Positions 17,476 to 26,328 of a stretch of DNA of 64,000 nt are shown piece after piece (the stretch's first letter is position 1; each line of letters begins with the position of its first letter). A program made the translations under genes and the position numbers. Below the pieces are notes generated by a model. That model was not told the DNA's origin. It made no database searches and saw nothing but the letters and a program-made list of their open reading frames with translations. The stretch lies in assembly GCA_001592145.1 (NCBI GenBank), contig BCWJ01000005.1:186001-250000 (forward strand), read 5' to 3'. The DNA comes from Xylanimicrobium pachnodae JCM 13526 = NBRC 107786 (lineage in GTDB: Bacteria > Actinomycetota > Actinomycetes > Actinomycetales > Cellulomonadaceae).

Positions 17476-18789
17476 GTGACCCACACAGCACTGCCGGTGG
17501 CACCGACCGATGCCCCTGACCACTCAGCCACCTCCGCTCCGCGCGGCCGCCGCCGTCGTCGCACCGTGCTGATCGGCACCCTGGTTGCCGCGTCGCTCGC
17601 CGTCAGCGGCGGCGCCTACGCCGTCAGCGCGGCCCACAAGACCATCACGCTCGACGTCGACGGCCAGGTCACCACCATCTCGACCTTCGCCGGATCCGTG
17701 CAGGGCGTGCTCGAGGACCGTGACGTGCGGCTCTCCGAGCGTGACCTGGTCAGCCCCGCGGGCGATGCGACCCTCACGGACGGCGCCGAGATCGTGGTGC
17801 GCTACGCCCGCGAGCTCACGGTGCAGGCCGACGGCACGCAGAGCACCACCTGGATCACCGCCCTCGACGCCCGGGAGGCGCTCTCGCACCTCAGCGAGCG
17901 CGGCACCGACGTCGCCCTGGTGGCCTCCCGCTCCGGTGAACGGGCCGCGCTGCCCATCCGGCTGGACGCGGACGGCCCCGTCGCCGTCGTCGCGGACGGC
18001 AAGACCACCGTGGTGGACCCGGCGAGCGGCCACTCCGCGACGAACCAGGCGGCGGCGAACCTGACCGCCGTGCTGGCCGAGGCCGACGTGACCCTCGACG
18101 CCGCCGACACCGTGCACGTCGTCAGCCGTGACGCCGCCGGCCTCGACGCCTCGCAGGCGCCCGGCGCCGACGTCGCCGTCGTCGTGCAGCGCGTCGTGGA
18201 GCAGGACGTCACCACGGAGCACCCGATCGCGTTCGAGACGCAGACGCAGGATGACGCCTCGCGGTACCAGGGCGAGTCGGCGGTGGTCCAGGAGGGCGCG
18301 GACGGTGTGCGCACCGTCGTCGAGCACGTCGTGACCGTCGACGGCGTCGAGACGTCCCGCGAGGTGACCAGCGACGAGGTCACCACGGACCCGACGCCCA
18401 AGATCGTGGCCCAGGGCACCAAGGAGCGCCCGGCCCCCGCCGCGACGGTCGCGACGGTCTCGGGCGCGGCCAGCGGCCCGGTCATGTCCGGCTCGCCGCG
18501 CGCCATCGGCCAGGAGCTCGCCGCCGCCCGCGGCTGGACCGGCGACCAGTGGCAGTGCCTCGACTCGCTGTTCCAGAAGGAGTCCGGCTGGAACCCGAGC
18601 GCCCAGAACGCGTCCTCGGGCGCGTACGGCATCCCGCAGGCGCTGCCGGGATCGAAGATGGGAACGGTGGCCGCCGACTGGCGCACCAACCCCGCCACGC
18701 AGATCACCTGGGGCCTGAACTACATCGCCGGCCGCTACGGCACGCCGTGCGGTGCGTGGTCCCACTCCCAGTCGGTGGGCTGGTACTGA
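17476..18789 (+). CDS. G5/DUF348 cell-wall protein with transglycosylase-type C-terminus
   Basis: A 437-residue paralogue of the first gene in the array. Signal/membrane segment TVLIGTLVAASLAVSGGAYA, DUF348 repeats from AAHKTITLDVDGQVTTISTF, G5 domain, short linker, then an SLT-like domain with catalytic Glu in LFQKESGWNP and SSGAYGIPQALPGSKM, ending GWY. Start GTG 17476 gives a conventional exported N-terminus; an in-frame upstream extension is Pro/Arg-rich and lies in the likely leader. Predicted surface peptidoglycan lytic enzyme. ksgA follows 23 bp downstream but has its own -10. Confidence 0.88.
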   Translation: MTHTALPVAPTDAPDHSATSAPRGRRRRRTVLIGTLVAASLAVSGGAYAVSAAHKTITLDVDGQVTTISTFAGSVQGVLEDRDVRLSERDLVSPAGDATLTDGAEIVVRYARELTVQADGTQSTTWITALDAREALSHLSERGTDVALVASRSGERAALPIRLDADGPVAVVADGKTTVVDPASGHSATNQAAANLTAVLAEADVTLDAADTVHVVSRDAAGLDASQAPGADVAVVVQRVVEQDVTTEHPIAFETQTQDDASRYQGESAVVQEGADGVRTVVEHVVTVDGVETSREVTSDEVTTDPTPKIVAQGTKERPAPAATVATVSGAASGPVMSGSPRAIGQELAAARGWTGDQWQCLDSLFQKESGWNPSAQNASSGAYGIPQALPGSKMGTVAADWRTNPATQITWGLNYIAGRYGTPCGAWSHSQSVGWY

Positions 18790-18800
18790 GCCCCCGTCGG

Positions 18801-18806
18801 TAGGCT
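18801..18806 (+). promoter_or_regulatory. Leaderless-type -10 box of ksgA
   Basis: TAGGCT ends six bases before ATG 18813, and no ribosome site is present. This is the same spacing as at several other genes in the window. Confidence 0.5.
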
Positions 18807-18812
18807 CACCCC

Positions 18813-19769
18813 ATGACGAACACCCCTGGCGCCCTGCTCGGTCCCGCGGAGATCCGCGACCTGGCAGGGCGCTTGGGCGTGCGGCCCACCAAGACCCTGG
18901 GCCAGAACTTCGTGCACGACGCCGGGACGGTCCGCAAGATCGTGCGCGCCGCCGCGGTGCGGCCCGGTCAGCGGGTGGTCGAGGTGGGGCCCGGGCTCGG
19001 GTCGCTGACGCTCGGCCTGCTGGAGGCGGGCGCGTCCGTCGTCGCCATCGAGATCGACCCCGTGCTCGCCGCCGAGCTCCCGGCCACGGTGCGCCGCCAC
19101 GCGCCGGGCGCCGACCTCGAGGTGGTGCTCAGCGACGCGCTCGACGTGACCGAGCTGCCCGGGGCGGCACCCACCGCGCTCGTGGCCAACCTGCCGTACA
19201 ACGTGGCAGTGCCCGTGCTGCTCACCCTTCTGGAACGGTTCCCCACGCTCGAGTCCGTGCTGGTCATGGTCCAGGCCGAGGTCGCCGACCGCGTGGCCGC
19301 CGCCCCCGGGTCCAAGGTGTATGGCGTGCCGTCCGTCAAGGCCGCCTGGTACGCGCGGGCGTGGCGGTCGCTGACCGTGTCCCGCAACGTCTTCTGGCCG
19401 GTGCCCAACGTGGACTCCGCGCTCGTGGCGCTCGAACGCCGCGAGCCGCCCGCGACCACCGCCACCCGCGAGCAGGTGTTCGCCGTCGTCGACGCCGCGT
19501 TCGCGCAACGGCGCAAGACGCTGCGGGCCGCGCTGTCCGGGCTGCTCGGGTCGGGTCAGGTCGCGCAGGCGGTGCTCGACGCCGCCGGGGTGGACCCGTC
19601 CGCCCGGGGCGAGACGCTCGACGTCGGGGCGTTCGCGCGCATCGCCGAGCACGTCCCCGCCGCCGTGTGGGCCGCACCACCGGACCGCGCCGCGCGGCAG
19701 CGACGGGGTGCGACGGCCGGTGCGTCCGCGGACCCGGGGCCGGCCTCCACGGGCCCGGTGCGCGCGTGA
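18813..19769 (+). CDS. rsmA: 16S rRNA (adenine(1518)-N6/adenine(1519)-N6)-dimethyltransferase
   Basis: A 318-residue KsgA/Dim1 enzyme that dimethylates two adjacent adenosines in the 3' terminal loop of 16S rRNA during 30S maturation. Motifs: [10 protein letters not shown] at the N-terminus, the SAM-binding [11 protein letters not shown], the acidic ribose-binding AIEIDP, and the catalytic NLPYN. The C-terminal 40 residues are an Ala/Arg/Pro-rich extension beyond the usual family length. The stop codon overlaps the GTG start of ispE (GTGA), so the pair is translationally coupled. Confidence 0.96.
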   Translation: MTNTPGALLGPAEIRDLAGRLGVRPTKTLGQNFVHDAGTVRKIVRAAAVRPGQRVVEVGPGLGSLTLGLLEAGASVVAIEIDPVLAAELPATVRRHAPGADLEVVLSDALDVTELPGAAPTALVANLPYNVAVPVLLTLLERFPTLESVLVMVQAEVADRVAAAPGSKVYGVPSVKAAWYARAWRSLTVSRNVFWPVPNVDSALVALERREPPATTATREQVFAVVDAAFAQRRKTLRAALSGLLGSGQVAQAVLDAAGVDPSARGETLDVGAFARIAEHVPAAVWAAPPDRAARQRRGATAGASADPGPASTGPVRA

Positions 19770-20734
19770 CGTTCGCCGGGCCGCTGCGCGGCTACGGAGC
19801 CCGCCTCGCGGCGGCTCCGCCTCCGTCGGTGCGTGCCCGGGCGCCCGGGAAGGTCAACCTGGCGTTGCGCGTCGGTCCCCTCGGGGACGACGGCTACCAC
19901 CCGCTGGTCAGCGTGTTCCAGGCCGTCGCGCTGTTCGAGGAGGTCACGGCCACGCAGGTGCCGCCCGGCACGGGGATCACGCTGACGGTCGACGGGCCGC
20001 AGTCGGCGGCCGTGCCCACCGACGCCACCAACCTCGCCTGGCGTGCGGCCGAGCTCCTCGCCACGCACACCGGCGTCGAGCCGGACGTGGCGCTGCACGT
20101 GCGCAAGGGGGTCCCCGTCGCCGGCGGCATGGCGGGCGGATCGGCGGACGCCGCGGCCACGCTCGTGGCCTGCGACACCCTGTGGGAGACCGGCGTCCCG
20201 CGCGCCGACCTGGCCGAGATCGCCGCCGCGCTCGGGTCGGACGTGCCCTTCTGCGTGCTCGGGCACACCGCGGTCGGCACCGGGCGCGGCCATCTGCTGA
20301 CCCCGGCGATGACGCGCGGGGAGTTCCACTGGGCCTTCGCGGCGTCCGACCGGGGGCTGCCGACCCCGCAGGTGTACGCGGCGTTCGACTCCCTCGCGCG
20401 TACGGCGTCTCCCGTCGTGGGCATCGAGGAGGACACGGCCCTCATGCAGGCCCTGCGCGCCGGGGACCCGGCGGCGCTCGGTGCCGCGCTGCACAACGAC
20501 CTGCAGGAGGCGGCGCTCTCGGTACGCCCGGAGCTGGCGCGCACGGTGGAGATCGCCCGCGAGGCGGGCGCGCTCGGTGCGATCGTCTCCGGCTCGGGGC
20601 CCACGGTCGCGGCTCTCGCGCGGTCGCGTCCGCACGCCCTGGCCATCGCGGCCACCTGGACCGCCGAGGGCGCCGCGGACACCGTCTGGACGGCGACGGG
20701 CCCGGCCCACGGGGCACGGGTCGTCGCGTCCTGA
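19766..20734 (+). CDS. ispE: 4-diphosphocytidyl-2-C-methyl-D-erythritol kinase
   Basis: A 322-residue GHMP kinase of the methylerythritol phosphate isoprenoid pathway, phosphorylating CDP-ME at the 2-hydroxyl. N-terminal [13 protein letters not shown] and [14 protein letters not shown] are family signatures; the ATP-binding GHMP loop reads [20 protein letters not shown] 19766 overlaps the ksgA stop, which fixes the start, giving a short N-terminal extension before the fold. Convergent with the acetyl-esterase gene. Confidence 0.95.
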   Translation: MTFAGPLRGYGARLAAAPPPSVRARAPGKVNLALRVGPLGDDGYHPLVSVFQAVALFEEVTATQVPPGTGITLTVDGPQSAAVPTDATNLAWRAAELLATHTGVEPDVALHVRKGVPVAGGMAGGSADAAATLVACDTLWETGVPRADLAEIAAALGSDVPFCVLGHTAVGTGRGHLLTPAMTRGEFHWAFAASDRGLPTPQVYAAFDSLARTASPVVGIEEDTALMQALRAGDPAALGAALHNDLQEAALSVRPELARTVEIAREAGALGAIVSGSGPTVAALARSRPHALAIAATWTAEGAADTVWTATGPAHGARVVAS

Positions 20735-20756
20735 GCGGCCCCGGTCAGCGCAGTCG

Positions 20757-21782
20757 TCAGCGCGTCTGCTCCCGCAGCCACGCGAGCTGCGCGGGGAACC
20801 GGTAGCCCTGCCCGCCCTCGTGGTCGTTGTACGGGTACACGTCGATCCGCTTCGGGATGTCCGTGCCCGACGCCGCCCCCCACGCGTTGTACGCCGCGAA
20901 CACGGTGGACGGCGGGCAGGTGATGTCCATGAGCGCCACCGAGAACAGCGCGGGCGCGGTCGCGTGCCGGGCCAGGTTGGCGCCGTCCAGGTACGACAGC
21001 GTGTGCCACGCCGCGGCCTCGACCGCCGGGTCGCGCCGCACCGACAGGTACTGGGTGATCTCGCCGTAGGGGCGGGAGTCCACGATCTCGACGGCCCGGC
21101 GGAAGTTGCTCAGGAACGGCACGTCCGGCATCGCGGCGGCGACGTCGTCGGCCCGGCCGGTGCTGGTGGCGGCCATCGCGAGCAGCGCGGCGACGGCGAT
21201 GCACCCGCCGCCGCCCTGGCTGGTACCCGTCACGGCGACGCGGGCCGGGTCGATACCGGGAACCTGCCGGATCGCGTCGACGGCGCGCACGCCGTCGGTG
21301 TAGAAGCGGCGGTAGTAGTGGTCGTGCGGGTCGTCGATGCCGGCGGTCATGACGCCCATGACGCCGGCGCTGCGGCCCACCGGGTCGGGCGTCTCTCCGC
21401 CCGTGCCCCAGTGCCCGCCCTGGCCGCGCGTGTCCATGACCAGGTGCGCGAAGCCGGCGGCGGCCCAGCGCAGGTGCTCGTGCGGCAGGCCGCGCCCGCC
21501 GCCGTAGCCGAGCAGCTCGACGACGGCGGGCAGCGGCTCTCCGGTGTCGCGTGCGGGGCGCACCAGCCAGGCCTTGATGGGGTGCCCGCCGAACCCGGGG
21601 AACGTCACGTCGTCCACCACCACCTCGGTCAGCCCCGTGTCCACGCGGGTGAGCACGGGGCCGTCGCCGGTGGCGCGGGCCTGGGCCACGGTCGAGGTCC
21701 AGAACGGCACCAGGTCGTCCGGGCGCTGCACGGCGGGGGAGTAGGAGCGGAGCTGGTCGAGCGGCAGGTCGAACTGGGCCAC
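20757..21782 (-). CDS. Acetyl xylan esterase / cephalosporin-C deacetylase family hydrolase
   Basis: A 341-residue alpha/beta hydrolase of the AXE1 family (CE7), which removes acetyl groups from xylo-oligosaccharides and other small acetylated substrates. The catalytic triad reads as Ser188 in TGTSQGGGG, Asp286 in MDITCPP and His321 in NDHEGG; the characteristic RGQGGH motif is at 119-124. No signal peptide, consistent with the cytoplasmic hexamers typical of CE7. GTG 21782 is chosen for its AGGAAGG ribosome site. It fits the intracellular xylan-oligomer theme of the GH43 enzyme. Confidence 0.92.
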   Translation of the reverse strand: MAQFDLPLDQLRSYSPAVQRPDDLVPFWTSTVAQARATGDGPVLTRVDTGLTEVVVDDVTFPGFGGHPIKAWLVRPARDTGEPLPAVVELLGYGGGRGLPHEHLRWAAAGFAHLVMDTRGQGGHWGTGGETPDPVGRSAGVMGVMTAGIDDPHDHYYRRFYTDGVRAVDAIRQVPGIDPARVAVTGTSQGGGGCIAVAALLAMAATSTGRADDVAAAMPDVPFLSNFRRAVEIVDSRPYGEITQYLSVRRDPAVEAAAWHTLSYLDGANLARHATAPALFSVALMDITCPPSTVFAAYNAWGAASGTDIPKRIDVYPYNDHEGGQGYRFPAQLAWLREQTR

Positions 21783-21881
21783 GGGCGTACCTTCCTCGAG
21801 CGGTGGTGAACACCCGCGATTCTCGCGCGAACGGGCACCCCGCTCGTACAGCCCATCGGTACCACCCGTCGCTTCGTGGAC

Positions 21882-21939
21882 TCGGTGCCGGTTCGTGCGC
21901 TCGAGCCCACGAACCGGCACCGAACCCACGAACCGTGGG
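21882..21939. repeat. Perfect 16-bp inverted repeat plus adjacent hairpin
   Basis: TCGGTGCCGGTTCGTG (21882-21897) is perfectly complementary to 21908-21923 around a 10-base loop. A second hairpin, CCCACG-AAC-CGTGGG (21925-21939), follows. The pair lies just past the MarR stop and before the esterase start, both on the minus strand. Most likely a terminator for marR that insulates the esterase; no T-run is present. Confidence 0.6.
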
Positions 21940-21958
21940 AAGGGCTGCGTGCTGCTGC

Positions 21959-22726
21959 TCAGTCCTCCCGCTCTGCGTCGTCAGCCGGGCCGTGGTGCGG
22001 GGCGTGCGGGTCGCGCTGGTCGGACGGGGCGCCGGCGCGCGGGCCGCGCGGGCCGTGCGGGCCGTGCCCGTGACGCCCGTGCTCGTGCGGACCGTGCTCG
22101 TGCGGACCGCCGTCACCCGGAGCCCACGGGCCGCGCGGACCCCAGGGGCCGCGGCCGCGTGGGCCGGGCCCGCCCGGTCCGGGTCCGAAGAACCCGGGGA
22201 GCCCGCCGCGTCCGAATCCCCGCGCGCGGCGTGGGTCGTCGGCGGGCCAGTTCTTCTCGACGTGGTCGAGCATCCGGGTGAGGTAGGCCGCGAGCTGAGT
22301 GACCTCGGCATCCTCCAGGGCGTCGAGCAGGTCGTCGGCCGCGGTGGACGCGGACTCGTCGGCCTGCTCGGCTGCCGCTCCGGCCTCGGTGAGCCGCACG
22401 ACGACGACCCGCTTGTCGTCCGGCGCCGGTTCCCGCTCGATGAGGCCCTGCCGCTCGAGCTTCGCCAGGAGCTCGGCCAGCGACTGCCGGGACATCCCCA
22501 GCAGGTAGGTCAGCTCCTTCTGGGTGGTCTGGGGCTGCAGCTTGAGCAGGGCGAGCACGCGGCCCTGGCCTTGGCGCGGGTCCTGCCAGGGGGCGCCGCG
22601 TCCGGCTCGCATCGCCCGGCGAAGCTGGTGCATCTGCAGCACGCCGACCATCGCGAGCTGCCGGGCGGCGTCCTGGCGGGGGTCGGCGTCGCCCGTGGTC
22701 GCCTCGGGGTTGGTGGTGTCGTTCAT
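21959..22726 (-). CDS. MarR family regulator with Gly/Pro/His-rich C-terminal tail
   Basis: A 255-residue protein: a normal MarR winged-helix domain (about residues 20-165; TQKELTYLLGMSRQSLAELL and a wing with DDKRVVVVRLTEAG) followed by about 85 residues of low-complexity Gly/Pro/Arg then His-rich sequence (GPHEHGPHEHGRHGHGPHGP) with an acidic end. The tail is unusual for the family and could bind transition metals, though compositional drift in a GC-rich genome is possible. ATG 22726 follows AGGAAGGGA. Upstream palindromes at 22763-22778 and 22807-22820 are probable autoregulatory operators. The ligand and targets are unknown; the divergent YwiC-like gene is a candidate target. Confidence 0.85.
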   Translation of the reverse strand: MNDTTNPEATTGDADPRQDAARQLAMVGVLQMHQLRRAMRAGRGAPWQDPRQGQGRVLALLKLQPQTTQKELTYLLGMSRQSLAELLAKLERQGLIEREPAPDDKRVVVVRLTEAGAAAEQADESASTAADDLLDALEDAEVTQLAAYLTRMLDHVEKNWPADDPRRARGFGRGGLPGFFGPGPGGPGPRGRGPWGPRGPWAPGDGGPHEHGPHEHGRHGHGPHGPRGPRAGAPSDQRDPHAPHHGPADDAERED

Positions 22727-22748
22727 CGGGGTGTCCCTTCCTGTGTCT

Positions 22749-22820
22749 GTCAGGTACCGGTCTGTCAAGTACCTGACATCTAGCGTGAGGCAGGACGGCA
22801 GTAGTTGTCAAGTACTTGAC
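22749..22820. promoter_or_regulatory. MarR operator cluster
   Basis: GTCAAGTACTTGAC (22807-22820) is a perfect 14-bp palindrome. TGTCAAGTACCTGACA (22763-22778) is the same motif with one mismatch, and GTCAGGTACC (22749-22758) is a half-site. The perfect copy overlaps TTGACA on the minus strand, a consensus -35 for the MarR gene, so binding would block RNA polymerase. Autorepression is inferred. Confidence 0.7.
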
Positions 22821-22900
22821 TGTCCTGGTCTTGACAATGCGTCGATGCGCGCCCCGACGGGCACTGCCCGCCACGCCGGCGGCGCCCGCGCGGCGGTCGT

Positions 22901-22906
22901 TAGGCT
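22901..22906 (+). promoter_or_regulatory. Leaderless-type -10 box of the YwiC-like gene
   Basis: TAGGCT lies seven bases before GTG 22914, the expected spacing for a leaderless transcript. Confidence 0.5.
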
Positions 22907-22913
22907 GGCAAGG

Positions 22914-23696
22914 GTGTCGCTGCGGTCGAACGGATGGGTGCCCAACCAGCACGGGGCGTGGGCGATGCTGGCCCTGCCCTACCTCGTGGGGGTGTGGCGC
23001 GGCATCGGCGACGGCGCGTTCCGGCCCGTGATCATCCCCCTGTTCGGGGTGTGGCTGGTCGGCTACCTGGCGTTCTACGTGGGCGGGCTGTGGCTCAAGT
23101 CCCGGCGGCGTCCGCGCTACCTGCCCGCCCTGCGGGCCTACCTGGCGGTCGCGGCCGGGTTCGGCCTCGCGGTGCTCGCCCTCGACTGGCGGCTGCTCGT
23201 GTGGGTGCCCGCCTTCGTGCCGTTCCTCGCCGTCGGCATCTGGTCGTCCGCCCAGCGCACCGAACGGTCGGTGCTCTCCGGCGGCGCCATGGTGGCGGCC
23301 GCCTGCGTCATGACGCTCTCCGCGTACACGGCCTCCCGCTCCGGCGGCACGGTCTGGGAGTCCCTGACGACGGCGCGCGCACCCATCGTGGCGCTCGCCG
23401 TGCTGCTGCTCACCTACCTGTTCGGCACCGTGCTGTACGTCAAGTCGATGATCCGCGAGCGCGGTGTGGCCGCCTACTCGCGGGCCTCGATCGGCTACCA
23501 CGCCGTGGTCACGGCCCTGGCCGTGCCGATGGCGGTGGCGCACCACCCCTCCTGGTGGTGGGTGGTGGCGTTCCTCGCCGCGATGACGGCGCGCGCCGCG
23601 ATCCTGGCCGGGCGGCGCCTGACCCCCAAGGCGCTGGGCTTCGGGGAGGTCGGGGCCTCCGTGGCACTGGCCGTCATCGCGGTGCTCGTGCGGTGA
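22914..23696 (+). CDS. YwiC-like family integral membrane protein
   Basis: A 260-residue polytopic membrane protein with about seven or eight hydrophobic segments. The N-terminal WVPNQHGAWAMLALPYLVG is the hallmark of the YwiC-like family (PF14256), whose biochemical role is not established. GTG 22914 is preceded by a -10 box at leaderless spacing and the protein begins one helix before the signature. Divergent from the MarR regulator, whose operators lie between them. The stop codon is the first unit of a 26-bp tandem repeat. Confidence 0.85.
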   Translation: MSLRSNGWVPNQHGAWAMLALPYLVGVWRGIGDGAFRPVIIPLFGVWLVGYLAFYVGGLWLKSRRRPRYLPALRAYLAVAAGFGLAVLALDWRLLVWVPAFVPFLAVGIWSSAQRTERSVLSGGAMVAAACVMTLSAYTASRSGGTVWESLTTARAPIVALAVLLLTYLFGTVLYVKSMIRERGVAAYSRASIGYHAVVTALAVPMAVAHHPSWWWVVAFLAAMTARAAILAGRRLTPKALGFGEVGASVALAVIAVLVR

Positions 23697-23769
23697 CGCG
23701 CGGCGAGGGCTCGGTGCGGTGACGCGCGGCGGGGGTTCGGTGCGCTGACGCGCGGCGGGGCTCGTGCGC
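23694..23769. repeat. 26-bp tandem repeat, three copies, starting at a stop codon
   Basis: Units at 23694-23719, 23720-23745 and a shortened 23746-23769 share the core TGACGCGCGGCG followed by GGTTCGGTGCG-like sequence. The first TGA is the stop of the YwiC-like gene. The repeat fills most of the gap to the ABC-F gene. Confidence 0.85.
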
Positions 23770-23790
23770 TGAGGGCCCGCTCGCGGTCCG

Positions 23791-23796
23791 TACCCT
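23791..23796 (+). promoter_or_regulatory. Leaderless-type -10 box of the ABC-F gene
   Basis: TACCCT ends six bases before GTG 23803; no ribosome site is present. Confidence 0.5.
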
Positions 23797-23802
23797 GGTG
23801 CG

Positions 23803-25623
23803 GTGGCCCATCTCCTCGGCGCGGAAGCGCTCAGTCTCGAGTTCCCGACGCGCAAGGTGTTCGACTCGGTGTCCCTCGGCATCGACGAGGGCGACCGGAT
23901 CGGCATCGTGGGCCGCAACGGTGACGGCAAGTCGTCGCTGCTGGGGATGCTGGCGGGGCTGCGCCGCCCGGACTCGGGCCGCGTCACGGTGCGCGGCGGC
24001 GTGCGCGTGGGAGTGCTGGGCCAGGCGGACACGCTCGACGACGACGAGACGGTGGGCCACGCCGTGGTGGGCGACGCGCCCGAGCACGAGTGGGCCGGCG
24101 ACGCGCGGGTGCGCGACGTCATCGCGGGCCTGATCGCGGACCTGCTGTGGGAGGCTCGGCTCGGCTCCCTGTCGGTGGGGCAGCGCCGCCGCGTCGCCCT
24201 GGCCCGCCTGCTGGCGGGGGACCACGACGTGCTGGCGCTCGACGAGCCGACCAACCACCTGGACGTCGAGGCGATCGCGTGGCTGGCCGCGCACCTCAAG
24301 TCGCGTTGGCCCGCGAACGGCGGCGGCCTGCTCATGGTCACCCACGACCGCTGGATCCTGGACGAGGTGTGCACCACGACGTGGGAGGTGCACGACCGCA
24401 TCGTGGAGCCGTTCGAGGGTGGTTACGCGGCGTACATCCTGCAGCGGGTGGAGCGGGACCGGCAGGCGGCGGCCACCGAGGCGCGCCGCCAGAACCTGGC
24501 CCGCAAGGAGCTCGCCTGGCTGCGCCGCGGCGCCCCGGCCCGCACGTCCAAGCCGAAGTTCCGCATCGACGCCGCGAACGCGCTGATCGCGGACGTGCCC
24601 GCGGTGCGCGACACGGTCCAGCTCCAGTCGCTCGCCGTGTCCCGGCTCGGCAAGGACGTGGTGGACATCCTGGACGCGTCGGTCGCGTACGGGGACAGGA
24701 CCGTCCTGCACGACGTCGAGTGGCGCATCGCGCCGGGCGAGCGCACGGGCATCCTGGGCGTTAACGGGGCGGGCAAGTCCACGCTGCTGGGGCTCATCGA
24801 GGGCTCCATCGCGCCCAGCGCCGGGCGGGTGAAGCGCGGCAAGACGGTCAAGGTCGCCAAGCTGACGCAGCAGCTCGACGAGCTCGCCGCGTTCGACGCC
24901 GACCCGGTGCGCGTGGTGCTCGCCGGCCTGCGCACCACGTACACCCTGGGCACGGGTTCCAGGGCGCAGGAGCTCACGCCGTCGGCCCTGCTGGAACGCC
25001 TGGGCTTCGAGTCAGCGCAGCTCTCCACGCCGGTCAAGGACCTCTCGGGCGGGCAGCAGCGCCGCCTCCAGCTCCTGCTGATCCTGCTCGACCAGCCCAA
25101 CGTGCTCATCCTCGACGAGCCCACCAACGACCTCGACACGGACATGCTGGCCGCGCTCGAGGACCTGCTCGACTCGTGGCCCGGCACCCTGATCGTCGTG
25201 TCCCACGACCGGTACTTCCTGGAGCGCGTCACCGACCAGCAGTACGCGATCCTGGGCGGCCGCCTGCGCCACCTGCCGGGCGGCGTGGACGAGTACCTGC
25301 GCCTCCGCGATGCGGAGTCGTCGTCGCGCGCCCCGTCGTCGTCGTCGGCCGACGACGACGCCGCAGGGCTGACGGGTGCAGGGCTGATGGGTGCTGGCCT
25401 GACGGGCGCGGAGCGGCGCGCGGCACAGAAGGAGGTCGCGTCGATCGAGCGACGCCTCGCGAAGCTGACCGGCGAGGTCGAGGGCCTGCACGCCCGCATG
25501 GCCGAGCACGACCAGGGCGACTACACGGGCCTGGCGCGGCTCACGGACCGCCTGCGCGAGGTCGAGGACGAGCAGGGCACCCTGGAGGAGCGCTGGCTGG
25601 AGCTCTCGGACCTGCTGGACTGA
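23803..25623 (+). CDS. ABC-F family ATPase (Uup/EttA-like)
   Basis: A 606-residue soluble tandem ABC ATPase without membrane segments. The first domain has Walker A GRNGDGKSS and signature SVGQRRRVAL; the second has Walker A GVNGAGKST and signature LSGGQQRRLQL, each with LDEPTN Walker B. A charged linker joins them and the C-terminus (about 515-606) is a predicted coiled coil with heptad-like ERRLAKLTGEVEGLHARM. ABC-F proteins act on ribosomes during translation or at DNA (Uup); the C-terminal coil favours a Uup-like assignment. A small Gly-Ala-Leu repeat precedes the coil. Confidence 0.92.
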   Translation: MAHLLGAEALSLEFPTRKVFDSVSLGIDEGDRIGIVGRNGDGKSSLLGMLAGLRRPDSGRVTVRGGVRVGVLGQADTLDDDETVGHAVVGDAPEHEWAGDARVRDVIAGLIADLLWEARLGSLSVGQRRRVALARLLAGDHDVLALDEPTNHLDVEAIAWLAAHLKSRWPANGGGLLMVTHDRWILDEVCTTTWEVHDRIVEPFEGGYAAYILQRVERDRQAAATEARRQNLARKELAWLRRGAPARTSKPKFRIDAANALIADVPAVRDTVQLQSLAVSRLGKDVVDILDASVAYGDRTVLHDVEWRIAPGERTGILGVNGAGKSTLLGLIEGSIAPSAGRVKRGKTVKVAKLTQQLDELAAFDADPVRVVLAGLRTTYTLGTGSRAQELTPSALLERLGFESAQLSTPVKDLSGGQQRRLQLLLILLDQPNVLILDEPTNDLDTDMLAALEDLLDSWPGTLIVVSHDRYFLERVTDQQYAILGGRLRHLPGGVDEYLRLRDAESSSRAPSSSSADDDAAGLTGAGLMGAGLTGAERRAAQKEVASIERRLAKLTGEVEGLHARMAEHDQGDYTGLARLTDRLREVEDEQGTLEERWLELSDLLD

Positions 25624-25629
25624 CGCATC

Positions 25630-25651
25630 CGGGCGCGGCGTCGCGCGCCCG
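25630..25651. terminator. Bidirectional hairpin between convergent genes
   Basis: CGGGCGCG (25630-25637) and CGCGCCCG (25644-25651) form a perfect 8-bp stem with a 6-base loop between the ABC-F gene and the convergent VanZ gene. GC-rich stem without a T-run, as is common in Actinobacteria. Confidence 0.6.
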
Positions 25652-25653
25652 CG

Positions 25654-26328
25654 CTACAGCCGGAACCGGATGCCCGTCACCTGCAACCAGGTGACGAAGG
25701 CGGCGGCCAGGGCGACGAGCACGACGACGAGGGCGACGAGCATCCGGCGCCGGGCGCGGGCGCCGAGCACGCGCAGCCCGGCCGCCGCGAGCCCGATGCC
25801 GATCAGGCCGCCCGCGCCGTTCGTCACGACGTCGGTGATGTCGCTGGCGCCGATGCCGAACGCGTACTGGACCACCTCGAAGACCAGTGATACCCCGACG
25901 ACGACGAGGAACAGCCGGGCCAGGCCGCGCCGCCCCGTGGTCGCGGTGTCGCCGGCCGCGAGGTGGATGAGCACGCCGAGCGGGACGAACGCGAGGACGT
26001 TGACCGCGAGCTCGCTGGTGCCGAGCCCGCCCGCGCCGGTGCCGCCGAACGGCACCAGGTTGAGCGACCGGCGGCCGGCGAGGTCGCCGAAGTCGCCGGT
26101 GTGGATCTTGAGCAGCACCACCCAGACGAGCACCAGCAGGTAGATCCCCAGGACGACGCGCTCGGCGGTCCTGCTGGGCGCCTCGATGGGGTTGGGCGCC
26201 TCGACGGGGCTGGGCGCCTCGACGGAACTGGGAACCTCGACGGCACTGGTCTCACGGCGGGCGGCAGGAGGCATGCGGGGCAGGCTACCGGCGCCGCCGG
26301 GGCCGGACGGGCCGGTGAGCGCCATCAT
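25654..26328 (-). CDS. VanZ family membrane protein
   Basis: Up to 224 residues. A Ser/Pro/Glu-rich N-terminus with a repeated VEAPS unit precedes four or five hydrophobic segments of the VanZ fold, with the family signature spread over SLNLVPFGG, LAVNVLAFVPLGVLIHL, FEVVQYAFGIGASDITDVV and TNGAGGLIGIGL. VanZ proteins are linked to teicoplanin resistance or surface changes but often have unknown function. Start choice is uncertain: ATG 26328 overlaps the stop of the upstream epimerase (ATGA), whereas ATG 26274 has TAGCCT seven bases before it, a leaderless-type signal. Both could be used. Confidence 0.85.
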   Translation of the reverse strand: MMALTGPSGPGGAGSLPRMPPAARRETSAVEVPSSVEAPSPVEAPNPIEAPSRTAERVVLGIYLLVLVWVVLLKIHTGDFGDLAGRRSLNLVPFGGTGAGGLGTSELAVNVLAFVPLGVLIHLAAGDTATTGRRGLARLFLVVVGVSLVFEVVQYAFGIGASDITDVVTNGAGGLIGIGLAAAGLRVLGARARRRMLVALVVVLVALAAAFVTWLQVTGIRFRL

